Positions 1-6,563 of a stretch of DNA of 6,703 nt are shown piece by piece. Under the pieces are notes generated by a model that saw only the letters and a list, made by a program, of their open reading frames with translations, was not told the DNA's origin and did no database searches. Origin of the DNA: Acidobacteriota bacterium (GTDB taxonomy: Bacteria; Acidobacteriota; Blastocatellia; RBC074). Within the stretch, counting starts at the first letter, position 1. Each line of letters opens with the position of its first letter. A program made the position numbers and the translations under genes. The stretch covers positions 1 through 6,703 of the forward strand of contig JAKEHZ010000232.1 in the NCBI GenBank assembly GCA_022614735.1, given 5' to 3'.

Positions 1-2399
1 GCGAGTTCGATCTTCGCGGCAGGTCGTGGCGACGGAATTCGCTCAAGAGCTATTTGCAAAACTTCGTGCATTCCGTCCACCAGAGTTATATGCAGCGCCT
101 CAAGCACATCAAGCGGGACTTCGCTCAGGTCCTTCTCGTTCTCCTTCGGCAGAATGATACTCGTCAATCCGACGCGATGGGCGGCGAGGAGTTTCTCTTT
201 GACTCCCCCGATTGGAAGGACCTTGCCGCGCAGTGTGATTTCACCGGTCATTCCCACTTCTTTATGGACCGGGATGCGCGTCAATGCTGAAGTCATGGCT
301 GTCGCCATTGTAATTCCCGCTGATGGGCCGTCTTTCGGGATGGCGCCTTCCGGGACGTGGACATGAAGATCATAATTCTTGTGAATGTCATTAGGAATGC
401 CAAGCTCAGCCGCGCGCGACCGAACATAAGTTATGGCAGCATGCGCCGATTCCTGCATGACATCGCCCAGCTTGCCTGTCAGCGTGAGTTTGCCTGTGCC
501 CTCGACCAGGGTCGCTTCGATCTGCAGTACATCACCACCGACTTCGGTGACAGCCAGTCCACTCGCCAGACCGACTTCACTACGCTCGGTCAACCGCTGC
601 AAGCGGAACCTGGTGGGTCCGAGCATCTTCTTCACTGAGGCAGCGTCTACGATGTAATGAAATTGTTTCTCCTCTGCGTCCTGCTGATGAGTTTCAGCCC
701 CCTGCACGAGCTGGCGGGCAACCTTGCGGCAGAGAGAGCCGATCTCACGCTCCATATTGCGCACACCCGCTTCGCGTGTATAGCTTTCGATGATCGTTAT
801 CAATCCCTCGTCTGTGAACTCGACCTGGCCCCCTTTCAAACCGTTGGCTTCGGCCTGTTTTTTCACCAGATGCCGTTTGGCGATCTCCATCTTCTCACGC
901 TCGGTATAACCCGCGAGCCTGATGATCTCCAGACGGTCCTGCAATGCCGGCGGAATCGTATGCAGCACGTTTGCCGTCGCGATGAACATGACCTGTGATA
1001 GATCGTATTCGACATCGAGGTAATGATCGTGAAAAGTGTGGTTCTGCTCCGGGTCCAGGACTTCCAGCAGAGCCGCCGATGGGTCGCCGCGGAAATCCGC
1101 TCCTAATTTGTCAACCTCATCGAGCAGGATGAGCGGGTTGATCATGCCGGCCTTCTTCATCATCTGAATGATCTGTCCCGGAAGAGCGCCGATGTATGTG
1201 CGGCGATGTCCGCGAATTTCGGCTTCATCACGCACACCTCCCAGAGAGAGCCGCACGAACTTTCTTCCCGTAGCCAGCGCAATCGAACGCCCGAGCGAGG
1301 TTTTGCCGACGCCAGGCGCACCGACGAAACAAAGGATCGAGCCTCGCGGTTTTTCAACGAGCTGGCGTACCGCCAGATATTCAAGGATGCGTTCTTTAAC
1401 TTTGTCGAGGCCGTAGTGATCGGCTTCGAGGACATCCTGCGCATGCTGGATATCGCGAATCTCTTCACTGCGCTTATTCCAGGGTACGCTGAGCAGCCAG
1501 TCCAGATAATTGCGCGAGACGGTGGATTCGGCGGACATCGGAGGCATTTGCTCAAGGCGTTTCAACTCGCTCATGGCCTTTTCGAAAGCCTCGGGCGTCA
1601 TCCCCGACTCTTCGACTTTTTGCTTCAACTCTTCGTACTCAGCCCGCTCGTCTTTGCGCCCGAGCTCCTTGTGAATCGCTTTGATCTTCTCGTTGAGATA
1701 GTACTCGCGCTGCTGCTTCTCCATCTGGCGCTTGACGCGCGTCTGGATCGTGCGGTCGACATTGAGCTTGTCGATCTCGATCTCAAGCACTTCGATCATT
1801 CGCAACATCCGCTCGTGCGTCGAATAGGTTTCGAGCAATCCCTGTTTGTCCTCGATCTCGAGCTTCATTTTGTCGGCGAGCTGATCGACCAGCTGGCCCG
1901 GATCATTGGCTCGCAGCGCAGCCTGAATCTGATCGGGGTTTCCATCCGGCGCAAGCTTGAGGTGCTGCTCGACGAGCGAAACGATGCGCGAGACGAGCGG
2001 CGCTATCCGCTTGTTGTTCTCTGCCACGACCGGCGCGCGGCGCAAAGTAGCGAGATAGTATCCGTCGCGTTCTTCAACACGCACAGCGCGGGCGCGCTCA
2101 CGACCTTCAACCAGGACTTTGATCGTGGCCTCATCCGGTTTGCGCAATGAGTTGGCGATATAGGCGAGCGTGCCGACCTGATAAATCTGATCCGGTGTCG
2201 GATCCTCAACCGTCGCGTCGTGCTGGGTCGCCAGAAATATAATGCGATTGGTCGCCAGCGCTTCTTCCAGGGCGCGTACTGATGAAGGGCGGCCGATCAC
2301 GAACGCGGCTTTCGTATGCGGGAAGACGACGACATCGCGAATCGGAACCATCGGGTATCGGGCAACATCGTTCGGTGTACTATCGTGGAATTCTTGCAT
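1..2399 (-). CDS. lon: ATP-dependent protease Lon (LonA type), C-terminal end cut by window edge
   Basis: Lon is a cytoplasmic homohexameric AAA+ serine protease that unfolds and degrades damaged and some regulatory proteins. I read 799 open codons from the ATG at 2399 with no stop before the left edge. Family length is about 780-820, so only a short C-terminal tail is missing. Seen in order: an N-terminal LON substrate-binding domain (about residues 15-210, beginning YPMVPIRDVVVFP), a charged helical or coiled-coil stretch (about 215-310), an AAA+ module with Walker A GAPGVGKT (360-367, K366) and Walker B LLDEVDK (D427, E428), and the protease domain with PKDGPSAG carrying Ser693 and GGVKEK carrying Lys736. 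These match the E. coli Ser679/Lys722 dyad with the same 43-residue spacing. The start is the first one possible after an in-frame TAG at 2448-2450. A GAGG lies 11 bases upstream. All catalytic residues are intact, so it should be active. It is probably transcribed separately from or weakly with clpX, across a 277-base gap. Confidence 0.97.
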   Translation of the reverse strand, partial: MQEFHDSTPNDVARYPMVPIRDVVVFPHTKAAFVIGRPSSVRALEEALATNRIIFLATQHDATVEDPTPDQIYQVGTLAYIANSLRKPDEATIKVLVEGRERARAVRVEERDGYYLATLRRAPVVAENNKRIAPLVSRIVSLVEQHLKLAPDGNPDQIQAALRANDPGQLVDQLADKMKLEIEDKQGLLETYSTHERMLRMIEVLEIEIDKLNVDRTIQTRVKRQMEKQQREYYLNEKIKAIHKELGRKDERAEYEELKQKVEESGMTPEAFEKAMSELKRLEQMPPMSAESTVSRNYLDWLLSVPWNKRSEEIRDIQHAQDVLEADHYGLDKVKERILEYLAVRQLVEKPRGSILCFVGAPGVGKTSLGRSIALATGRKFVRLSLGGVRDEAEIRGHRRTYIGALPGQIIQMMKKAGMINPLILLDEVDKLGADFRGDPSAALLEVLDPEQNHTFHDHYLDVEYDLSQVMFIATANVLHTIPPALQDRLEIIRLAGYTEREKMEIAKRHLVKKQAEANGLKGGQVEFTDEGLITIIESYTREAGVRNMEREIGSLCRKVARQLVQGAETHQQDAEEKQFHYIVDAASVKKMLGPTRFRLQRLTERSEVGLASGLAVTEVGGDVLQIEATLVEGTGKLTLTGKLGDVMQESAHAAITYVRSRAAELGIPNDIHKNYDLHVHVPEGAIPKDGPSAGITMATAMTSALTRIPVHKEVGMTGEITLRGKVLPIGGVKEKLLAAHRVGLTSIILPKENEKDLSEVPLDVLEALHITLVDGMHEVLQIALERIPSPRPAAKIEL

Positions 2400-2532
2400 C
2401 GTCGCTTGAACCTCGAATTTTACTACTGCCAGTTCTTTTGACTTTACCTATGTGCTCTAAAGCAAAACAACAAACAACCGGACAAGAATCAGAAGATTCG
2501 ACAGGTTGGAAAAGAACAAAGGACTGATCTAG

Positions 2533-2556
2533 CCGGTCAATCCTGTCAATCCTGTC
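2533..2556 (+). repeat. Tandem 9-base repeat (aatcctgtc x2, plus a partial copy)
   Basis: On the plus strand two exact adjacent copies of aatcctgtc lie at 2539-2547 and 2548-2556, preceded by a diverged remnant, ccggtc, at 2533-2538. Reading minus, this is GACAGGATT repeated. Similar tandem 'aatcctgt' units recur between genes in many environmental bacterial genomes, so this is likely one copy of a dispersed intergenic element. That resemblance is from memory and was not searched. It contains TTGACA on the minus strand, but no -10 lies at the right distance. Confidence 0.6.
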
Positions 2557-2578
2557 TGTTTTCACCTCAAGGGAGTTC

Positions 2579-2601
2579 GCCACAGGCCCGCAAGCTGTGG
2601 C
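2579..2601. repeat. Inverted repeat (7-bp stem, 9-base loop), REP-like
   Basis: Arms gccacag (2579-2585) and ctgtggc (2595-2601) are perfectly complementary around the loop gcccgcaag. No T-run follows on either strand, so it does not look like an intrinsic terminator. The cacagg/ctgtgg style of palindrome resembles repetitive extragenic palindromes moved by REP-associated transposases, but a single copy cannot prove this. Confidence 0.45.
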
Positions 2602-2631
2602 TCTGGAGCGTGGTTGGGAATATGATACTCC

Positions 2632-2653
2632 GTCTGGTATGCCCACACCAGAC
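2632..2653. repeat. Inverted repeat 24 bases after clpX (7-bp stem, 8-base loop)
   Basis: Arms gtctggt (2632-2638) and accagac (2647-2653) pair perfectly around the loop atgcccac. The hairpin begins 23 bases after the clpX stop codon on the minus strand. It is followed by GGAGTATC and not by a T-run, so Rho-independent termination is not supported. It could protect the clpX 3' end of the transcript, or be part of a larger repetitive element with the neighbouring hairpin and 9-base repeat. Confidence 0.45.
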
Positions 2654-2676
2654 CATTTCGAACGAGAGCCGCCATC

Positions 2677-3903
2677 TTAACCCGCCTTCTCGAGCGGGAA
2701 GATCGCGCGGCGATTGGCGACCATTTCGGCAGTCACGACAAACTCTTTGATCTTCTTCTGCCCCGGGAGAGTGTACATCGCTTCGAGCATCAACTCTTCC
2801 AGAATCATGCGAAGCCCGCGCGCTCCCACTTTGCGCTCGCAAGCCTGTCGCGCCACCGCGCGCAAAGCGTCATCGGTGAAACGCAGCTTGATACCGTCCC
2901 ATTCGAACTGCTTCTGGTACTGCTTGGCCAGCGCGTTCTTCGGTTGGGTGAGAATCTCGATCATCGCCGCTTCATCAAGCTCGTGGAGCGTGCCGATGAC
3001 CGGCAGGCGCCCGACGAATTCAGGAATGAGGCCAAACCTGATGAGGTCCTCCGGTTGCACTTGTTCAAGCAGATTCGTGATGCGTGACTGATTCATCGGG
3101 CGGATGTTCGCCGAAAATCCCACGGACTTCTGCCCGACGCGTTTTTGAATAACCTTGTCCAGACCGACGAAAGCGCCGCCGCAGATGAAAAGTATATTGG
3201 TCGTATCAACCAGATAAAACTCCTGATGCGGATGCTTGCGTCCCCCCTGCGGTGGAACATTCGCAACCGTGCCCTCCAGGATCTTGAGCAGCGCCTGTTG
3301 AACTCCTTCGCCGGACACATCACGCGTGATCGAAGGGTTCTCATCTTTGCGGCAAATCTTATCTATTTCGTCAATGTAAATAATGCCCTGCTGCGCGCGT
3401 TCCACATCGCCATTGGCCGCCTGCAATAGTTTCAAAATGATGTTTTCGACGTCCTCACCGACGTAACCGGCTTCGGTCAGCGTCGTCGCATCTACGATCG
3501 TGAAAGGAACCTTGAGCATTCGCGCGAGCGTCTGCGCGAGCAGCGTCTTGCCGGTGCCTGTCGGTCCGATCAGCATGATGTTCGATTTCTGAATCTCGAC
3601 ATCGCTGCGGCGCTTTAACATCTCGATGCGCTTGTAGTGCTGATAGACGGCAACGGCGAGTTTCTTCTTCGTATCTTCCTGGCCGATGACATATTCTTCC
3701 AGAAAAGTCTTGATCTCGGTTGGCTTCGGGAGCGGCGGACGCGCAGCGGCGGCTTCCTGTTGCGCATCATCACTGATAATTTCAATGCAAATGTCGATGC
3801 ATTCATTGCAAATATAAACAGTGGGGCCCGCGATGAGCTTTCTGACTTCGTTCTGGCTTTTACCGCAGAAGCTGCAGCGTAATGTGTCGTCATTCCTTCT
3901 CAT
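2677..3903 (-). CDS. clpX: ATP-dependent Clp protease ATP-binding subunit ClpX
   Basis: ClpX is a cytoplasmic hexameric AAA+ unfoldase that recognises tagged substrates, threads them through its pore and delivers them to ClpP. The 408-residue product has the full architecture. The N-terminal C4 zinc-binding domain has Cys10, Cys13, Cys32 and Cys35. A linker rich in Ala and Pro follows (about 48-62). Walker A is GPTGTGKT (113-120), the pore-1 loop is GYVG (146-149), Walker B is IIYIDE (D178, E179), and the second pore loop contains RKH (222-224). VGF at 261-263 sits where the IGF ClpP-docking loop is expected. The arginine finger is in EFVGR (R299) and the sensor-2 motif is GARGLR (360-365). 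The ATG is the first start after an in-frame TGA at 3922-3924. GGAGG lies 10 bases upstream. The length is slightly shorter than the usual 420 or so. Nothing essential is missing. Confidence 0.98.
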   Translation of the reverse strand: MRRNDDTLRCSFCGKSQNEVRKLIAGPTVYICNECIDICIEIISDDAQQEAAAARPPLPKPTEIKTFLEEYVIGQEDTKKKLAVAVYQHYKRIEMLKRRSDVEIQKSNIMLIGPTGTGKTLLAQTLARMLKVPFTIVDATTLTEAGYVGEDVENIILKLLQAANGDVERAQQGIIYIDEIDKICRKDENPSITRDVSGEGVQQALLKILEGTVANVPPQGGRKHPHQEFYLVDTTNILFICGGAFVGLDKVIQKRVGQKSVGFSANIRPMNQSRITNLLEQVQPEDLIRFGLIPEFVGRLPVIGTLHELDEAAMIEILTQPKNALAKQYQKQFEWDGIKLRFTDDALRAVARQACERKVGARGLRMILEELMLEAMYTLPGQKKIKEFVVTAEMVANRRAIFPLEKAG

Positions 3904-3941
3904 CGCTTTGCGGCCTCCACCTCAAAATTTAGTTCTTGCAT
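3900..3941 (-). other. Possible 13-codon leader open frame overlapping the clpX start
   Basis: A minus-strand frame starts at ATG 3941 and encodes MQELNFEVEAAKR. It stops at a TGA (3902-3900) that overlaps the clpX ATG as ATGA. The ATGA arrangement is typical of translational coupling. Its own ribosome binding site is poor: AAAGG lies 12 bases upstream. The peptide shows no recognisable attenuator pattern such as a run of one amino acid. It may be chance; only the exact overlap makes it worth noting. Confidence 0.2.
3914..3918 (-). promoter_or_regulatory. Ribosome binding site of clpX
   Basis: Minus-strand GGAGG with a 10-base spacer to the clpX ATG; a GAGG lies just upstream of it. It is a strong site and supports independent translation of clpX, unlike the zinc-finger gene before it. 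The same bases lie inside the small leader open frame, so a ribosome translating that frame would cross this site. Confidence 0.75.
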
Positions 3942-4017
3942 TGCGGATGATAACCTTTAATAACAAATCCAATACGAGCGTTAAAAATGGCGCCGAGTCA
4001 TGCTTAAGACGGGTTCA

Positions 4018-4046
4018 ATGATAAACAAGTGTCTGACCGTGCGCAA
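4018..4046 (-). promoter_or_regulatory. Candidate sigma70 promoter for clpX
   Basis: The minus strand carries TTGCGC (4046-4041), a 17-base spacer, then TATCAT (4023-4018), which matches five of six bases of the -10 consensus. Transcription from it would start near 4010 and give a leader of roughly 105 bases before clpX. A weaker alternative with 17-base spacing (TTTAAC / TATTAA) lies closer to clpX. The 197-base gap before clpX, against 6-base and -4-base junctions upstream, fits a separate promoter. No experimental support. Confidence 0.35.
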
Positions 4047-4100
4047 GCAGTGCTAAGTTCACACTCTCCTCTTTTAATCTTAAACATCTCCCGGGAATTG

Positions 4101-4505
4101 TTAGCCAAGAACCAGACTAGACTTGAGCACTTCACAGGCGCGAATACATTTATCACAGATTTGCGCATCGATACCTGGGAAGAGGCGTTCGCCTTGTGGA
4201 TTGTTACGGTCATGAACATTGAAGCTGCATGCACTGCTTCCGCCACCATTATCGCCGAGAAGTTTTTTATACCAGGGCTGATTCACCTTTGGCGGCTTAA
4301 TACCCATCTCGCGATAGTCCTGGAGAAGCTGGATACAGACATCAACGCATTCGTCACAGATATAGCCCGAGTGTCCTTCAAAGAGCCGCGCAACCTCCCC
4401 CTCGCCCAGACCGCAAAAAGAGCATCGTAAGATCTGCCGTTGCGTTTGTGAATCCAATACTCCGCTATAATCGGAGTGAAAATTTATTGGGAGATCGCTG
4501 TTCAT
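4101..4505 (-). CDS. Stand-alone tandem ClpX-type C4 zinc-finger protein, no ATPase domain
   Basis: This 134-residue protein begins its first domain with LRCSFCG, as ClpX does. Cys28, Cys31, Cys50 and Cys53 reproduce the ClpX zinc-binding domain (spacing CxxC, 18 residues, CxxC), including the YIC.EC.D.CI pattern. A linker (about 62-91, containing PWYKKLL and a Gly-rich GDNGGGS) leads to a second related segment: CSFN at 93-96, RLFPG at 107-111, ICDKC at 116-120. There the second Cys is Asn96, so it is a degenerate copy; His98 could be a replacement ligand. No Walker motif, membrane segment or signal peptide is visible. In ClpX this domain dimerises and binds adaptors and some substrates, so an adaptor, decoy or ClpX partner role is inferred, not shown. 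The ATG lies 6 bases after the clpP stop with no visible ribosome binding site, which suggests translation by coupling to clpP. No other Met occurs before residue 66, so the start is firm. Proteins annotated 'ClpX C4-type zinc finger' are known elsewhere; their function is largely unknown. Confidence 0.85.
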   Translation of the reverse strand: MNSDLPINFHSDYSGVLDSQTQRQILRCSFCGLGEGEVARLFEGHSGYICDECVDVCIQLLQDYREMGIKPPKVNQPWYKKLLGDNGGGSSACSFNVHDRNNPQGERLFPGIDAQICDKCIRACEVLKSSLVLG

Positions 4506-4511
4506 AAAACT

Positions 4512-5114
4512 TTATTCGCGGTGCTTAATCACCTGGTCAATAATTCCATACTCCTTGGCCTGTAATGCACCCATAATTCTGTCCCGCTCAACATCACGCT
4601 CGATCGCTTCGATCGGTTGTCCGGTGTGATGCGAAAGAATTTCGTTGAGCCGCTCGCGTAATCGCAGGATCTCTTCCGCCGCAATTTTAATATCTGTCGC
4701 CTGGCCGGAGATGCCCCCTGCCGAGGGCTGGTGAATCAGAATGCGCGAGTTCGGCAAAGCGAAGCGCCTGCCTTTAGTCCCAGCGGCGAGCAGGACCGCG
4801 GCCATCGAAGCACATTGTCCAATGCAGAAGGTCGTCACCGGACACCTCACAAACTGCATCGTGTCATAGATCGCCATCCCGGCGGTAACCGAACCACCCG
4901 GCGAATTGACGTAGAGCGAGATCTCACGATCGGGATCCTCGGATTCGAGGAAGAGCATCTGGGCAACGACGAGGTTTGCTACGGTATCATCGATCGGCGT
5001 TCCGATGAAGATTATATTGTCTTTGAGCAGTCTCGAATAGATATCGAAGGCGCGTTCACCGCGCGCCGTCTGCTCAACAACCATTGGCACTAAATGAGCA
5101 TTTGGATTGATCAT
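4512..5114 (-). CDS. clpP: ATP-dependent Clp protease proteolytic subunit ClpP
   Basis: ClpP forms the double-heptamer serine protease chamber that degrades polypeptides fed in by ClpX. The 200-residue product matches the family throughout. Ser103 lies in GQCASM, His128 in LIHQP, and Asp178 in ERDVERD, which together form the catalytic triad. The oxyanion glycines sit in NSPGGSV (70-76). The mature chain by comparison with E. coli begins near LVPMVVEQ (8-15), leaving a very short propeptide of about 7 residues. The residue two before the catalytic Ser is Cys101 where E. coli has Ala, a tolerated variation. The ATG overlaps the tig stop as ATGA. AGGA at 5121-5124 lies 6 bases upstream. Translation is therefore probably coupled to tig. 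The partner ClpX is encoded two genes downstream and retains its docking loop, so the pair should assemble. Confidence 0.98.
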   Translation of the reverse strand: MINPNAHLVPMVVEQTARGERAFDIYSRLLKDNIIFIGTPIDDTVANLVVAQMLFLESEDPDREISLYVNSPGGSVTAGMAIYDTMQFVRCPVTTFCIGQCASMAAVLLAAGTKGRRFALPNSRILIHQPSAGGISGQATDIKIAAEEILRLRERLNEILSHHTGQPIEAIERDVERDRIMGALQAKEYGIIDQVIKHRE

Positions 5115-6430
5115 ACAGCATCCTGTTTTTCAGTTAGCTCTTCGACTGTGATCTCAGCGCTGCTTGCGACCGCTTGCAGCGTCTTTTGATAAGACAGTCT
5201 GTTTTGGATACTAGAAAGCGCCTCATCCTTTGTCAAGCGGGCAACCAGTTGCTCGCGCGGCTCGCCCGTCGCATCAGCCATCCGGGTGATCTCGGCATTA
5301 ATCTCTTCTTCCGAAATTTTAATCTCTTCCGCTTCGCCGATGTGCGCTATCACGAGAGCCGCTCGAACGTCACGTTCAGCCTGCGTGCGCGCCTCCTTCA
5401 TCCGCTCTTCCCAGTCGATCTCCCGCAACGTCTCCGGTGAAACACCGTTGCGCATCATCAAATATGCAAGCTCTTGCGTGCGAGTAGTGGCCTGTCGATC
5501 AACGAGCGAAGAGGGGAGATCAAACTCGTAGGCATTGAGAATCTGCTCCAGCAGTTCTTCGCGCATTCTCGCTTCGGCGCGATCATCGGCGTCTTTCACC
5601 AGGTCTTTGCGGACATCTTCGCGCATTTGCTCGATCGTTTCATACTCGCCGTACTCCTGGGCGAAATTATCGTCCAATTCAGGCAGCTCTTTTTTGCGGA
5701 CGGCGATGACTGTCGTGGTGAAATCGAGCGTCTTGCCCGCCAGGCCTTTCGCTCCGAAATCTTCGGGGTAGCTGACACGAAACTCACGTACATCTCCCGC
5801 TTTTACACCGCGCAGGTTTTCGTCGAACTCAGGCTGCACACTATCAGCCCCAAGCTCAATCTGGACATCTTCAGATTTTAAGTCTTCCTCTTCCGGCGGA
5901 TCGATATATTTGCCGGTCAGATTGATCGAAACGAAATCACCTTTCTCCGAAGGGCGATCTTCGACCGGAACGAACTCTGCCGATTCTTCACGCCAGTGCT
6001 TAATCACGCGCTCGACGTCTTCGTCAGTGATGCGCCTGACCCGCTTTGTCACATTGAGGCCTTTGTACTGCTTGAGTTCGAAATCAGGCAGGACTTCGAC
6101 GCTTGCTTTGAACTTCAGGGTTCCGCCTTCATTGACCGAGACCTCATCAATGTGTGGCTGACCGACAACGCGAAGCTGACGATCAGCGATGGCATGTTGT
6201 AGCGCGTGCGGCAGCAAACGCCCGACCACTTCATCTTTGACCTCTTTTGCGAATCGCTGTTTGACCACTCCACGCGGAACACGGCCGGGGCGAAATCCCG
6301 GGAGTTTCAATGTGCGGGACAACGCCTCGTAGGTTCTCTCGAACTCTGCATTCACTTCGTCTGCGGCAACCTCAATACTGAGGTCCTTTTTGGATTGTGA
6401 GATGTCCGCAACGGCGACTTCCAGTTTCAA
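5111..6430 (-). CDS. tig: Trigger factor, ribosome-associated chaperone and peptidyl-prolyl isomerase
   Basis: Trigger factor docks at the ribosomal exit tunnel and shields nascent chains. The 439-residue product carries the N-terminal ribosome-binding domain with its signature GFRPGRVP (45-52), corresponding to the E. coli loop that contacts protein L23. An FKBP-like isomerase domain follows (about 163-245, with GDFVSINLTG and GVKAGD). The C-terminal substrate-cradling arms run from about 250 to the end and are rich in charged helices. The start is a TTG at 6430. It is the first start after an in-frame TGA at 6434-6436, it has AAGGTGA 7 bases upstream, and it gives the usual family N-terminus. 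No other Met occurs early. An out-of-frame ATG lies 7 bases upstream. The gene follows the tRNA after 51 bases and overlaps clpP by 4 bases, so it likely heads the co-translated tig-clpP-zinc-finger unit. Confidence 0.97.
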   Translation of the reverse strand: MKLEVAVADISQSKKDLSIEVAADEVNAEFERTYEALSRTLKLPGFRPGRVPRGVVKQRFAKEVKDEVVGRLLPHALQHAIADRQLRVVGQPHIDEVSVNEGGTLKFKASVEVLPDFELKQYKGLNVTKRVRRITDEDVERVIKHWREESAEFVPVEDRPSEKGDFVSINLTGKYIDPPEEEDLKSEDVQIELGADSVQPEFDENLRGVKAGDVREFRVSYPEDFGAKGLAGKTLDFTTTVIAVRKKELPELDDNFAQEYGEYETIEQMREDVRKDLVKDADDRAEARMREELLEQILNAYEFDLPSSLVDRQATTRTQELAYLMMRNGVSPETLREIDWEERMKEARTQAERDVRAALVIAHIGEAEEIKISEEEINAEITRMADATGEPREQLVARLTKDEALSSIQNRLSYQKTLQAVASSAEITVEELTEKQDAV

Positions 6431-6437
6431 GGTTCAT

Positions 6438-6444
6438 TCACCTT
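6438..6444 (-). promoter_or_regulatory. Ribosome binding site that decides the TTG start of tig
   Basis: Minus-strand AAGGTGA is an excellent match to the 3' end of 16S rRNA and lies 7 bases before the TTG at 6430. The nearby ATG at 6437 directly abuts this site, leaving no room for normal spacing, and it is out of frame with tig. This makes TTG the favoured start. Confidence 0.75.
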
Positions 6445-6481
6445 TCTTCCGCTCATTACCGCTTGCAATATTGATATGAGG

Positions 6482-6563
6482 TGGCCCGGGTGGGATTCGA
6501 ACCCACACGCCGTGAAGCACAGGATTCTAAGTCCTGCATGTCTGCCAGTTCCATCACCGGGCC
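6482..6563 (-). tRNA. tRNA-Leu, anticodon UAG
   Basis: Read on the minus strand, the acceptor stem GGCCCGG pairs perfectly with CCGGGCC. U8 and G9 follow. The D-arm holds GGAACTGGCAGAC. The anticodon stem is CAGGA/TCCTG around the loop CTTAGAA, which places UAG at 34-36 (6529-6527) and decodes CUN leucine codons. The long variable arm (GCT-TCAC-GGC) makes it class II, as expected for Leu. The T-arm is GTGGG-TTCGAAT-CCCAC. The discriminator is A73, required by leucyl-tRNA synthetase. CCA is not encoded: the bases after A73 are CCT. The length is 82 bases. It precedes tig by 51 bases with no terminator visible between, so the two may share a transcript that RNase processing separates. Confidence 0.96.

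Larger units (their letters stand above)
2400..2676. other. clpX-lon intergenic region
   Basis: This 277-base gap separates the clpX stop from the lon start. It contains two perfect 7-bp inverted repeats and a tandem 9-base repeat, annotated separately. I found no hairpin followed by a T-run on the minus strand, so there is no clear intrinsic terminator for clpX. I also found no convincing sigma70 promoter for lon: the best spaced candidate (TTGTTG, 17 bases, TAGGTA) matches the -10 consensus poorly. Short open frames here have no recognisable domain. The unusual content suggests inserted repetitive elements rather than ordinary leader sequence. Confidence 0.7.

Noticed and set aside
1..60. 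A frameshift or early truncation at the lon 3' end
   Set aside because: The frame stays open and in register to the left edge. The missing C-terminal residues are due to the window limit.
1206..2150. A 314-codon plus-strand open frame
   Set aside because: It lies exactly antisense and codon-register aligned with lon, which is unmistakable on the minus strand. Its translation shows no domain, and long antisense frames arise easily from the codon bias of conserved genes.
2534..2546. A lon promoter using TTGACA in the 9-base repeat
   Set aside because: The -35 match is perfect but no acceptable -10 lies 16-18 bases downstream, and the motif is produced by the repeat itself.
2632..2653. Rho-independent terminator for clpX
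   Set aside because: The hairpin is perfect, but no run of T follows on the minus strand, so the defining second half of a terminator is missing.
4041..4058. A CIRCE heat-shock operator half-site (TTAGCACT on the minus strand)
   Set aside because: The left half matches well, but the required inverted half (GAGTGCTAA) after a 9-base spacer is absent.
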